Assembly (NCBI GenBank): GCA_900088475.1
Contig: FLMG01000505.1
Location: 15,809-77,705, forward strand
Length of the DNA: 61,897 nt
Direction of reading: 5' to 3'
DNA from: Hyphochytrium catenoides
Lineage: Eukaryota > Sar > Hyphochytriomycetes > Hyphochytriales > Hyphochytriaceae
Shown here: positions 1-12,472 of the stretch, piece by piece
How the letters are laid out: each line of letters starts with the position of its first letter
Position numbering within the stretch: position 1 is the first letter of the stretch
Notes under the pieces: generated by a model
The model's input: only the letters and a program-made list of their open reading frames with translations
Told to the model about the DNA's origin: nothing
Database searches by the model: none
Made by a program: the position numbers and the translations under genes

Positions 1-229
1 TGGGATAACACGTCACCGCTCGCCTACCGAATCTGTGAAGTGAGCCTCTGATATTCTGATAGGGACTGGGTGAATGCTCCTTGTAAGTTGACATCTGGAC
101 GCTCCAACGTTGTCAGCAGCTCCTAGAGCGTCAGGAGGCAGCACAGAATTGGTGGTACCGTAGAACAAATAAAGAATGACGGTTAATTGTTTGTCATTAG
201 CAGCCTATCTTGTTGAGCTCTGCAACTAC

Positions 230-526
230 CTTAAGTGAAGTCTCGGCTGCAGCAACCTTTTCCTTCATGTCCACCGAGCATGAGAAGGAGTTCGAATACT
301 CCGAGTAATATGCTCGGACAGTGTCAAAGATCTCAGACTTAACGCTATTGATGCGGTTGTGAACTATCCCTAATCGCTCTGCGACCTGGTGAACAGTTCC
401 TGGAGCGGTACCCTCAGGTCGGGTCATCCTGAAAATTGGTTTGTCTCGAATGAGATTGTACAGGGCTAATGGGAGCCTCCGCTTCTCTGAGCTATGGATT
501 ACTGGGGGGTTAATGCTAAGACTCAC
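230..526 (-). CDS. Partial exon of unidentified protein at left edge
   Basis: An open minus-strand stretch of about 99 codons that could end at a GT donor (gtagttgcag) just below position 230. The peptide is hydrophilic and probably helical, with ERLGIVHNRI, VKSEIFDTV and YYSEYSNSF. The spacing of these helices loosely resembles the N-terminus of ZW10/Dsl1-type tethering subunits, but this is only an impression. If it is an exon, the rest of the gene lies to the left of the window. The upstream boundary and start codon are not secure. Random open frame remains possible. Confidence 0.3.
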
Positions 527-1144
527 ACCGGCACTAGTCCCGCGGCAGTCGACAGGCGCTACGGTCCCAGACAGACGAGACTATCGTTATAAACAAAAGC
601 TCAGAAGCAGAGATCAGAGATCATATCATCAGTCGTTCATCAAAGAAATCAGATGACGGCCACCCCGCAAAGCTGGCACTTTGCCTTCTCGCGCCAGTTC
701 GCGTTCAAAAAAAGTCTACCAATTCGCATTGCAGTCCCAGTCAGAAATAAAGCAGTCCGAACTAAACCTTATTCCCGTCAAACCATCATTCGATTCTTGA
801 GAGAGGGTGTATTAGCCGCTAACGCGCCTAGTAGCTTATCCTTTACGTGACATCTCAGAGATCTTCATGAGCCAATGGCATCAACACAGCTTCTTCTTTC
901 TTCGCTGCATCCGATCGCGAGGTGATAGGCAACACAACGAAGCACGACCTTTCCTAGTTTTTATGGACTTACTGATGGTATAGCGCCAGATCGGGTGGGC
1001 CAGTGTCGCAAGCCAGGGATTACCCAGACATATGAAGTTTGGAGATTAATGATGGTTGAGCGCTGGCCCATCTCCTTTTGGTACAGCAAGAGCAGCAGCC
1101 GGGGATGACCTGGTCGGAGTTTTGCTATCTCTACACCGCGAGAG
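527..1144. other. Intergenic, no gene seen
   Basis: Spacer between the left-edge minus-strand exon and the polymerase eta start. Two short plus-strand open frames (441-656 and 653-850) have no family resemblance. No RNA gene, repeat or clear promoter element was recognised. Confidence 0.4.
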
Positions 1145-4100
1145 ATGGATGAGGGCTCATTGCACTCCTTTAAGGCACAGTCGACAAGATTCATCCTTCA
1201 CATAGGTAGGTATACTGTCTCTCTTACTTTTACCCACACAAAGTGCTAGCGTCGACTAACGCCACTCCTGGAAACTAACTCATACCTCCTTTTATCAAGA
1301 TTTGGACTGCTTCTATTGCCAAGTAGAAGCGAAGAGACTGAAAATTCCGCCTGAAGTACCCTTAGCAGTTCAGCAATGGCAAGGTAAGAAAGTGCACAGG
1401 TCATGGTCTACTTCGGCTTCTCGTTTATATCTAAAGGGTGACGACTTTGATGTTAGGGCTAATCGCGGTCAACTACGCAGCGAAAGAAAAGGGCATTCGA
1501 AGGTTCACAAAGGTGGAGGAAGCTCAACAGCTCTGCCCAGAGCTTGTGCTTGTACGTAGCCACAGAGTCGTAGCTCCCGATGTCAATGGCTATCCTGGCG
1601 AACACCTCGGCTATCCTCCTGGATGTGCCTTAATGGTAATCTGTTGGTCTCCTTCTTTTTGCGAACTGTTGAAGGTACATGTAGAGGTGGTGACCACAGA
1701 AGGGCTGCTTGAAGATGCAGAGAGTCCTGAGAAGGGCCTCCACAAAGCCTCCTTGAGACGATATAGAGAGGCCAGCAATGAGATATTTGACATATTTCAG
1801 CGCTTTTCGCCTCTTTGTGAGAGAGCTTCCATTGACGAAGCTTATTTAGACGTCACAGAGCTAGTATTGGAAAGAGCGCAGCAGGTGGGTTCCCATGCCG
1901 TCCACCTGTTAAAGTTGTCTGAGTCCATCTTGCACCTTTTTGCCGGTTGTCTTTTCTGGTATGCTCTATTACTATCCATGCAGCCGCACTTTTTGAGGAC
2001 AGTACTACCGCTCTTTTGGTCTCATTATCTCTCCAAAGTTTCTTTCAGACATCAAGTCATTGCTCTTTCGTTAGAACTGCTGGAAGCCTATCGCTAAGCG
2101 CTCCGCCTGCACATCCCTCGCTACTACTTGTCTCTATCACTGGCTGACGCGCACCTCGTGCGGATGCTGGTAGTATGAACCTTCAGGTCTGCTATCATCA
2201 CCTTCCGATCAGATCGTGTACGGTGGTAAACTAGACTTCAATAGCGAGATGGATCACCTTCTGGCTTTGGCTGGAGAGATTAGTAAAGAGATTCGAGAGA
2301 CAGTATTTCGAGAGCTTGGATACACATGCTCCGCCGGCATAGCCCATAACAAAATGCTTGCAAAGATTGCGTCTCCGATGAATAAGCCGAACAAGCAGAC
2401 AGTAGTCCCTCTTAAATATGTAAAGGAGCTGATGGAGCAGCTTCCCTTTCGCAACATCAGGTAAAGTTCTCTTCTTCCCTCTTGCTATACTCTTGTTCGC
2501 CCGTACCTATGCCCACTGCTTTCGCTTTTCGGTTCCTCGCTTGATCATAAGTCTCGTCTCTTCTCCCAGGTTGTCTCAGCTCAGAGCGACTACATCTAAA
2601 AGGCCGCCAAGTTGGTTTTTTCTCCTAAAGCCTCTTGCTGTCCCTACTCTTCAAAGGGAATATGAAAGAGGAACATGTCAGGCTCAGCTCTCACGGACCG
2701 TCCTTATCCTTTCACCTTCTCCTCCAGGGGCCTTGGCGGAAAGCTGGGGACGTCGTTAGAGAAGCAGAATGTCGGTTCGACAGCAGGAGACATCAGCCGG
2801 TGGGGTTTGAACAATCTGCGCAGAGTGTTTGGAGACAAAACAGGTAAGGTTTTTTTTCCCGAGGCAATGTGAGCTACTCTAAAGTTTACGGTTGAAGGCA
2901 CATACTTCGTGCCAGCAGCATGGGCAGTAAAAGCCCTATGATGGAAGGTTGTTAGATTATTTACTAAGGTTGTTGTGAATAGCAGTGTCTACACCTTCCA
3001 CTCATTTCTCCAATGCCTTGGTCCTCCGTTTCACTATAAGCTTTCCATCCACTTCGCTAACCAAACTTTTCTGTTTTCTACGACGGCCCCTTCAGGTACC
3101 TTTATCTACCGCAAGTGTCTCGGGCTGGATGATGATGCCGTGGTGTGCAAGGACAAGCCTAAATCTATTCTTGCAGCCAAGTCTTTTTCAGCAACTAACA
3201 CCTACGAGGAACTGGAAAGTTGGGTTCACGTCCTTACCACAGAAATGGAAGCTCGGCTAAAAAAGGATCATGATGCTTACCATAGGACACCTCGAACCTT
3301 TGTGGCTCACTTCCGAAAGCTCTATACAAAGTCAAGATCGCATAGCTGCCCTATGCCACGGAAGACAGACAAAAAGGACCTTACGGAGACAACCTTGAAA
3401 CTCTTGAAGAGCATTCCTCCCACTGACCTCTTCCCTTGCGTCCACATCTCCATCTCTGTCACCTCCTTTGTGGAGGTAGACGAGAAATCTGCCATCACCA
3501 CTTTCTTCTCGAAAGATACCAACCCTTGCCCAAGCATTACTCCCCCGAAGCCCTTTCACTCTAGGGACGGCGAGACCCAGACAAAAAGCAAGAAACCGCG
3601 AATTGAAAGCTTTTTCTTGAAGGGAAATAGCCGGGACCTGGAGAAGCTGCCCGTAGTTCGTCCTACAGAACTCCGATCGCCTTTTGAAGAAAATGACGCC
3701 ACTTCAGCAACTTCTTCGTGCGGTGTCTCCGGCTCTTCCTCCGCATCTCTCCTCGACAATTCGGCACCTTCTTCTATGTCGACTATTAAATGCTCAGATT
3801 GTGGCGCAGAGCTGGAGATCTTGTTGGCACAAGAGCATGCAGATTTTCACTTCGCGATGAATCTTTCCAAATCTATGAATCAGAACAACTCGACTTCAGG
3901 TAGACCTCCCCAGGGCCTGCAGCCTCTTATTACGTTCCCCTTGCGGGCGGATGGGTAGAGTTCCCTTTGCGTATAGCTTGTGTCACCGTCTTTTCGCGTT
4001 GGGCTCTCCATAGTCTGCTCACCCCAGATTCCTAACAACCTTTTTCTTCAGAACATAACAAAGTTAGTCCTAGCGCCGATGCTCAGCGCAGCCAGAAGAC

Positions 4101-4188
4101 CCAGAGCAAACCGAAAGGCATCAAAGCATTCTTCGCCAGAGCTTCCAGTGGTGAGAGACATGCCAGTTTGTCCCTGTGTATGGTCTAA
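1145..4188 (+). CDS. POLH: DNA polymerase eta (Y-family translesion polymerase)
   Basis: Eight exons: 1145-1205, 1300-1383, 1457-1551, 1675-1884, 2213-2460, 2728-2843, 3096-3899, 4052-4188, giving 584 residues with all phases consistent. This family copies past UV lesions in the nucleus. Metal-binding residues are visible in DLDCFY (about residues 21-26) and SIDEAYLD (D134, E135). Palm and finger motifs VQQW and IAVNYAAK follow the eta pattern, as does LGGKLG in the little-finger linker. The C-terminus carries a UBZ3-type ubiquitin-binding zinc finger (CSDC about residue 502, then two histidines). Three FF boxes (ITTFF, RIESFF, GIKAFF) resemble PCNA- or REV1-binding peptides; the last lies near the end. 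The ATG at 1145 is chosen because it splices in frame into the catalytic motif. The intron at 1885-2212 is long for the window and could hide a small exon. Confidence 0.9.
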
Positions 4189-4666
4189 GTTGAACCTCCA
4201 CTCTCTAGACTGAGACGCTATGGTGAAGATCTGCGTGGGAGAGGATAGATAGTCCTTTGGCAATGGTCATCGTCTCAATGCTGGCGGAGGCGCTTGGACG
4301 TTGCGGCAACTTGCTAAGCTAGTCTACGGATGGAAGAAGCTTAATTACTATCGACAGGATCCGGCAACTTCTTCTTTGAACCTGTCAGTCGTCGCCTGAC
4401 ATTGTCACTCTGGGCGGGCGGAAGCAACACAGGGTGCGCCATGGCTTTCAGGCAGTAGGACAAGGACGGGCGCATATGGCCTTGAATCCGAGGTGCAATA
4501 TATTAGATTAGGACGACGTCAAATTCTCTCACTCGTCTGGTGAAGTGCAAAGCACTAAGATCGCACAGGAGAAACCTCCTAAACTGTTTTAGCCATGTTT
4601 ACCATTCGATGTTTTTTCTAAGAAAAGGATGTATGATACATTAATAACAATATTGCTCACTGAGCT
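4189..4666. other. Convergent 3' spacer, nothing recognised
   Basis: Spacer between the 3' ends of polymerase eta (+) and the RasGAP-START gene (-). It must hold both transcript ends. No further gene, repeat or RNA was recognised. Confidence 0.5.
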
Positions 4667-7600
4667 TTACGCGCCCATGCGATTCTCTACATAAGTCTTC
4701 ACACCTTCCACGCACATTGCCTGCTTCCACTTCATGAAGTTGCCAGCCCAGCTTGGAACTAAGCTTTGCTGTGAAGAGGGAAATGATAGGAGTCAGATGG
4801 TTCTATTTACTCAGCGGCATTAGTAACGAAGACAGTGCGCTAGTGTAACATGCAGCTGTATCATTGGACTAGTAGCGCATCCCTCTTAAGTCAGAGGAAA
4901 CAGACTAACAGAGGGAAAAGGGACATCAGGGAAGGGTCAGAGAAGATTGTAGACGAGTCCCGTTACACATACAGTACGACACAGAACGAACGTAAGACTG
5001 TACCTTGGGGTCCGTCTGCAGCACAAAGACTATCTCGGTATGTGCTTTGTTGGTTTCGGCTGGATGGATATAGAAGCCGCTGAGAGGCACATGCCCTCGA
5101 ATAAGGTTCGGGTTCTGAACAATGTCCTCGCGGTTTATTGACTGGTGAGGGAAACACAGGAGAGGGTGGAGTGGATGAAAAACCGAACGGCGGCACATCG
5201 ACGTATCCATGACCACAACGGACGGCAGGGAGCGTTCGGAGGTAAGGGATATAGAGAGGCGATCATTAGCTAGGCAAAAACCCTTGTGGCACAGAATTGC
5301 CAAGAGAATATAAAGCCAGAAAGTTCGCTAACCTGGCCGAAGACTGCGTAGCTTCCTCTTCCCGTCACATCCTTCTCCTTACATTGCAGAAATAGGAGAT
5401 CCCTAATACGTGATAATATGAAAGAGCAGGTTGATTACTGATAAGCTTTCACCACTCCCGCAGCATGAGGATGACAAGCAGAAGTAGTAAAGAGGAACAA
5501 ACCTCTTTTAGTAGGACACTATCCTAGAGAAAGAGGGTGAACATTCAAGTATGGTGCCATAGAAAGGTAAAGAAGGACCCATCCATTACCTATCCTTCAT
5601 GAAAGGTGAGGGCGACTCCAGTACGTAGTGAACAATGCTCATCATCTCGTCTATACTCTCAACCACGGAGGCTGACACGGTCATCGGATCCCACCGAGGG
5701 CGCACACTAACATCTGCAACTGTGTGGTAGACGTCTCGCGATGAGGCCTTAATGATGCCCCATCCTCTGAAGAGAATCATGTTAGCTATTTGGAAAAAGA
5801 AATGGAGGGCAGCAGCAACAGAGCAGCTGAACATTATTGCGGACTTGTAGGTGAGGAAGTGTTGGCTATGAGACTAAGCAGATTAGAGGTGCCCCCCCCT
5901 CCCCCGCAAAAAAAGAAAGCACGAAAGGGCACTGCGCAAGTACGCAGTGTTGGACCAGGGAATAAGGGCGGAACGGCAAACAAGACTGTGAAATAGAACT
6001 TGACATACAGAGAGGACTAAAGCCATTTTTACAGAAAAGTTAATGCACGCGGTGGAGTGTAGGAGTGTGGGGAGGGAGTCACGACGACAAAGGTGCGGGC
6101 CAATGACAACATCGGGCGTACCTCACGACGACCGTCCCATCTTCGGCATCTTTAAAACGTGAAACAACCATTTCATTGTGCGCCTTCCAGAACTTCCAGC
6201 CGTTAAGCTGCTCGACTTGCCGTCCATCCGGACCTCGCATGCTTGCACCCTCCACCAAGCCCATCAGCTTTGTAAGACCACGCCGTGACATCTACGAGAG
6301 GCAGTTTGACATCCAGCTTAGAGACATATTCGAAATGGGCGCAGAGATCTAACAAAGAGAAGCACAGTTTGCCAATCTCAGGTAAAGGAGTTCAGCAACA
6401 GCAGCGTTTATTCCGCAACAATTTCAATGCAGCCACCGTCGTCCAAGATGCACGTGACGATGCAGAGAGGGCATTGTCAAGATAGGTAATGGCGAAGCCC
6501 CATCTAACGAAAGGAAGGAAACACTAACCTGTGAGTAGAACGCTTGAACGAAGACGTTGGGTTGACTCTTCCCGTCAGATAGTTTTCTATCAAACGATCG
6601 TCCAGACGAGGTAAGATCTCGGTCCCCAAAGTCGACACCGTTGACATGGAGACTGTCTTCTGGTGGGGCTGCCATCATCAAACTACCGCGATTGGATAAG
6701 TCCGCTCCAATGCTTGATATTAAACGTTGCTGTGATGTAAGAGATGATCATGAGGGCGAAAGCGAGATTTGAATGAGCTAAAGGTTTGTTGAAGAGACAA
6801 TAGGTCCAAGGGATCTCCAGACAACGAGGAGTTTGTGCCACAAGGCTTCATACCTCTGGTCTTCTACCTCTTCTGCTCGTCATAACCATGCTTCCCCTAT
6901 TAGAGTGTTCAAACCCATGGGATGGACCGATACGCTGTCATCAACGAGAACCTCCGTTAGCGATGCCACCCTCGAGTATATAGAAGGTGTCGAGTTTTCT
7001 AATCACGACCCACGATCGCTCAATAAGAATTAAGTCAACGGGTTCTCACCCTACTGTCTGTGTCTGGGATGCTGTCGGTGGACTTTCCACCGAAATCTAG
7101 AAGCTCCTGCAGTGACTTAGTCGCCGCAGTCTCAACTAGATCCCTGGTAGATTCTAATAAGCTAAAGTCCTCTCCTCCTCCAACACGGGGCGAGCTTGCA
7201 CTACTCCCGGGGCTATTCCTGCAAGCAAATGCAAAGAAGCGAACAAGTCAGTCACCTTGGAGTTGGGCAGATAGAGCCAGGCAGGACAAAATGGAGTGAC
7301 CAGTGAGGTTCACACTGCTAAGTCTTTAAAGTTAGCGGACAAATAGTAACCACCGATAAAGTGCAAGAATAGCAAGGGAATTGGAAGGCCCTCCACAATA
7401 AATCTGCAGGTGTACAGAGTGCAACGTAGCATGATGCCACGCGAGAAATGTCCTGGCGAAGATAGGTGATACTCAACAGTGCAGGACAAAGATGATGAGG
7501 GTGGAGCACAAGTAACTCCTACCGTTTCCCCCTATGGTCACCCTCCTCGGGCCTGCCTGAAACGTGAGCGGCCGAAGATGAGGAGGCCGAATGCGTTCGC

Positions 7601-10600
7601 CGCTTCGCGCTGCAGAAAGGAGTCTATTAGAGCCAAAGCTTGGGCCTAACATTTCTATACATGTACGAATGTCCGAAGGACAGTTTAACAATCAGGGCAT
7701 GGATAAACTCAAAGGGCACTTTCCGACAAAAGGAGATAGAGGGGAGCTAACATCTCGCTGTTCTTACCTCTTCTGCGTAATCCCGGCATTGGGACTCTTT
7801 TCGATTGACGAAGTCTTAGGCCTATTTGCTGGAGAATGTGCCGGAGTAGAATATGCGCTGTACGATAAGAATGGAACGAGTAGCGTAAGCTACATAGATT
7901 AGGTAACGTCCAAACAAAGGGCAAGCGAACTGAGCCTGAGCAGATGGCAACTACAAAAGATAGACGTAAGGAGAGTTTATATACCTCCGCGAGCCGAGCG
8001 ATGTGGGGCTCTTTTCTGGACCGCTTTTGAGCCTGCTAGCCGGTGACTGGGCTGGGCTGGGGTGCGCGCTGTTGTTGGAGAAGTACACATGATTATAAAG
8101 AGAACTAGCGGCATTTTGGAATGGGGCAAAGTGAAGCGCAAACTGGTGGCCAAATGCCTACAAGCATGGACGTCTTGAGACCTAAAAGCAAGAACGACGG
8201 CCATCAGAAATGATACCTTCGAGGATGGTGGTGTGCCTGTGGCGTGCGAGGTGCACCTTCCTTGATACTGGGCGACATATCCAGACTTTTGGGCACGCTG
8301 TTGGCTGTCTTATACGTGGCACTTGAAGAGGTTGAAGGAGAGTACTTGTCGCCAGGAATTGTTCCTCCTGCTGCTGCGAGGGTCCTCTCCGAGTTTATCC
8401 GTTCTGCGCGCCGCCGGGCGAGGCGACGTCTTAAAAGCCGCCGGACGGTCGACATGACAAAGACCTAAAGGCAGACAAAATAAGAACGAGACTTGAATAG
8501 ACAACACAAAGTGCTGCATCTCCAATCAGCAGACGTGCAGCAGACGTGATTCTTAGGAAAAAAATACTCTTCAAAGGAAGTGAAGCACTCGTAAAGTCGC
8601 CTATGCGACCCACTGCCAGATGCCGCTTGGCCGACCGCGGGCTTGAAGGCTGAGCTCACAGCAGATGCGCAGTTCCTCACCGGTGTGGATGCTTCTAAAT
8701 GCGTTTTGACTAGCTCAATGTTCCCTCTAACAGCCTCTTGGATGGTTGACGTCGCCTGAGCGATCTCTGGGCTGCTGGTAACCTGCTTGTGGCGGAACTG
8801 GACGGAAATATCCAGATTCTCCTTACCGCTGAGATTCTTCTGTCGCTCTAAAGAGGCCAAACAATAAAGATACCCGCAGAAGTGTCTTAGGCGTTCCAAA
8901 TGGATATGGCTTTGAAGAGAAAAGGAGGTAGTGCACGGACCACGGAGTTCCGTTTCCTTCTCAGCGGAAGGTAGCAGCACAGCAGAACTTAGCAACGCAA
9001 GGGAGAAGAGTAGGAAACTATCACATGACCACCATCGAAATGATCGTAGAAGATGCGGAGAGACCCGATTAAGAATAAGCTGGTCTGCAATTTATACCTT
9101 TCTCTTCTTCCTCGTCATCACTGAGGGTAAGTTCTGTCAGCCGTACATCTAGATGTGCACTCCGAGCTAATGAGGCGCTGCGAAGAGAGATAACATAGAC
9201 TTAGCGCGAGGTTAAGAAGTAAGTGGATTCGATGGAGATTGGCCAGAACATGATGCTCACAGAGCTGTTTTGTGGGTCGCTGGGGAGCTCATAGAATGTA
9301 GAGCCAATAAAAGAGTACCACAAGGTTGCAGGAGGCTGCTGCAATGCGATGGAGAGCAAGGAATTGTTTTCAGCACACACCTTTTGTTTACGTCGCATAT
9401 ATTGTCATAGAAGTTGAGGACAACAGGATAATTCTTTCTGATGAAGCTATTGAAGTGCTCCATGAAAGGCTCTTTTGCACCGAATAGCACGTTATTTGCC
9501 TATGAACAACGTATCAGGGCCATAAGAGAGTTATTAGGCCCAAGAAGTGGTCAAAATGGCAACAGGTAGCCAAGGATACGCTTCCCAGCAAACTCAGTCC
9601 GGGCGGCCAAGGTAAGACTAACAGTAGAAAGCAGCCCAGTCCGAGCACAAGAGGTAGTAAGAACAAAGTATGGGGCCTTCAGAACCGTCAAGTACCAGAT
9701 TTTGTAACATCTTCGCGACGAGCATGAGCGCTCGCCTATGTCCAGCACTAAGCACGGTTTGTTTGTGCACCAGGCCAAACTTTTGCGGTATCACGATCAC
9801 TGGACAGACAAAGCGGAGGAAAAAGACCACGCCCACTGCATTCTCGCCACTAGAGTCAAACCTAGAGATAGAGCATACAAGGAACAAATGAGCACAGGTG
9901 CTAAACTGATGGGAAAGAGAAAAGAGAGGCCAGAACAGGTCATGCTAGCACAACAGTGAATAAGTCAGTGATTCAGAGCTTCGTGCCATTATGACCTAGG
10001 GACAGCGCTGCACGGACCCCAGGGGAGGATCGAAGCCAAATGGAGAAGACAAAGCCGAAGAATTTAATTTGCATCTTACTTGGCTGATGCCCTCTTGCGT
10101 ACTTGCTCCGACAGCTGACGCAGGGTACTTGGGCAGAACTCTGCGGAATCTAGGATACTGTAAGGGAAGGAGTCAGAGAATATAACATGTCTCACGAATG
10201 TCCTTCAACAGCCATGAGGTCACTTGGTAGTAGAATAGAACTGGTGGCAAAGAAGTCCCAGACCAATAGGACCTAGACATTCAAGAGCACAGCCAGACCC
10301 AGCTTGGCGTCCCACCTTTTAAGAAAGTCCCGAGCTGCTGTCAGAAGACGTTCCCGATTTTCTTTGAGATCCTCGCCAGGTCCCAAACGATCGGGATCGA
10401 CCTATAGGGAAGGGAAGCGGGAGAGAGCCTTTATTAGAAGAAAAGGAGCTCAAGTGACCAAGGAGAGAGGAAGCAGAAAGGGGCACAGATCATGTTTCCG
10501 ATAGAGGTAGAGGAGAGAGACGAGAGATAAAGCAGGCAGGATGCAGGACGAAAGAGAAGTATGGGAAGTAAGGCCATCCAAACCTACCTCAAAGGATCCT

Positions 10601-12472
10601 GTCTGCTCCAGAATTCTAACCACGGGATCGCGCAGCATCTCCAGGAGGTAAGCATGCCCAACCGCATGGGAAAAAGCACCAATCACCTGTGTAAAGCAAA
10701 GTGGGTTTTCTTGCCGAATGCCTCTCTTCTATCGTCTCTCTTCTACGGGAACAACCCTTTGCCCCTCTTCTTGTCTCTTCGCGTTAGCCCATCCTTCAGA
10801 AACCCCCAGATTTTCTAAGGTTGCCGCTCACCTTAGAAGACAAAGTGTTGGACCTAAGAAATCCTGAGGCCTGGTCTGACTCTCCAAGTTCGATGTCTAT
10901 AATGGTCTCTACGAACTTCATCAGCCGCTTGTGGCTGTTCGAGCAGTCAAACGCCATCACAATAGACTGAGAAAGGTTTTCCATGTCCTGACGGATCTAA
11001 GAGACAGAGGTGTTTAAGCATGCCAAGTCAAGAGTTGCTTCCACTGGGCTATTAATGTCTCCTCTACTGTCAGAATATATATTTCCTTGATCGCAAAGTA
11101 GGTTATGCCAATGGTTCCAGTCCCTTATGTTTGCATTAAACTCTCCTCGTCCCACGGGTAAAAGCGAAGTCGTCCTTGTATTGTCACATACCGGAAGAAC
11201 GGCCTTTAGCAGTTGAAAGTCCGGGTCGTCCACCATGCAATAAAGCAACGGTCCCTTGGAGTTCTCCTCGACTAAGTACTGGAAGGATCAATAGAGACAG
11301 AGTCTGAGCAGAACGTAACATGGAGGGAAGAGGAATGCAAATGCGTTCCTATAAGCTACTAGCAGCTGTGAATAACCATCACAGTGTCCTACGGTAAGCG
11401 TACCTTCAGACACCCTTCTGCGTTCAGATTTTCCAGCTGCTTAGCCTATACACGAGAGACAGATGTAAGGAGAAAGCGCAAGGGAGAAGAGACCATAGTG
11501 CACGCCAGAATTAAGGACATATCAGGTTGAAAGTCGATAGCGAGATCTACTATACTTCGTAAAATCATGCGCACCTGGTCTAACTCCCTCTGTCTTCGTC
11601 TCTCAGTGCGGCGCTCTGCCTCTTCTCGTCTCCTGGCCTCCTTCTGCACTTCGGTTTCTTCCTCATTTGCCTCCCCTGACTTTCCCTCCCTATATTTCTG
11701 CTTTCTCCTGTCTTTGTCGCTATTCTTCTTCTCCATCTCTTGCTTTTCCTTTTCTCCGTCCCTGGGGACAATTTAGGAGTTGTCAGGTAACAAGAGGGAA
11801 CAGCTCGGAGATATTGCGGCCCCTTGAATATCAGTGATAAAAGAGACAAGGATGGACATCGTGTTATGCTAGGGTAGGGGAGAGAAGCCACTCGCTACCT
11901 CCTCTTTTGCTTATCTGCAGAGCTGTCTTTTCTTGAGAGCCTCTCGGCGGATCGGCCTGGAGGAGGACTACCGGTGCGACTCGGTCGGCTGTCTCGTGGC
12001 GTCTCTCCTGATCAGCGGTAAGTCAAATGTGAACAGGAGTGAATTCAGCACTGTAAGAAACATGACAGAGGAAGAGGAAGGAGAAAAGACTAGTAGACAA
12101 GGCGATATTCACCATGGGACGGCAGCCCAGAAGAATGAAAGAATAGACAGCGCAGCACGCCAATTCGGTGTACCGCGCTACACCGGAAGGAGAGTTATCA
12201 CGGTTTGAGAGTGCGGGAGGGAAAAAACAAGCACAAGGGCTACTAAGATGACTTCCCAGTGGGCCTGAGACGGAGAAAGTATAACACCTACCATTGGCCT
12301 GCCTAGAAGAATTGGAATCCATCATCGCCCTTTCCAACATGACGCTACCCTCGTCCTTAATCTCTTCCTTGTCCCCAATGGTTAGGAAAGAGTTGAAGAT
12401 TTTCGTCATTTCCTTCTTCAGGCCGTTGCCGAACAGGCCTCCTCTAGGCTTCTTCTTCTCTTTGTCCTCCAT
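4667..12472 (-). CDS. RasGAP-START domain fusion protein
   Basis: Twenty-five exons, read from high to low coordinates: 12472-12292, 12007-11899, 11761-11575, 11445-11404, 11278-11192, 10996-10832, 10686-10588, 10401-10316, 10157-10080, 9861-9696, 9499-9392, 9338-9261, 8959-8681, 8464-8217, 8068-7985, 7857-7768, 7609-7523, 7218-7050, 6934-6854, 6729-6529, 6291-6122, 5766-5590, 5402-5333, 5141-5004, 4768-4667. Phases agree throughout, for about 1093 residues. Residues 60-160 are highly charged and coiled-coil-like. A RasGAP domain spans about 203-430, with the arginine-finger motif FLRSNTLSSK, the FLRFVCPVI motif and LFGAKEPFM. A Ser/Pro/Arg-rich linker follows. A START lipid-binding domain spans about 890-1090 (GWGIIKAS, RPRWDPM, LSGFYIHP, FVLQTDPK). 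Inferred role: membrane-lipid-targeted Ras inactivation. Least sure are the exon at 9338-9261, the start of exon 8959-8681 and the end of exon 6934-6854. Two separate genes are possible if the join near 8681/8464 is wrong. Confidence 0.8.
7523..8068 (-). repeat. Tandemly duplicated symmetric linker exons
   Basis: Three consecutive exons of the RasGAP-START gene (8068-7985, 7857-7768, 7609-7523; 84, 90 and 87 nt) all begin with C-G-C after the acceptor, all start and end in phase 2, and all encode a Ser/Pro-rich segment opening with Ser-Ala. The first two align clearly (AHPSPAQSPASR against AYSTPAHSPANR, then EKSP in both). The third is more diverged. This pattern fits duplication of a symmetric exon. 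Confidence 0.55.

Noticed and set aside
6424-6681. Continuation of the RasGAP-START exon past its donor at 6529
   Set aside because: Reading on past the donor runs to a stop and would remove the START domain. The donor fits the phase of the next exon.
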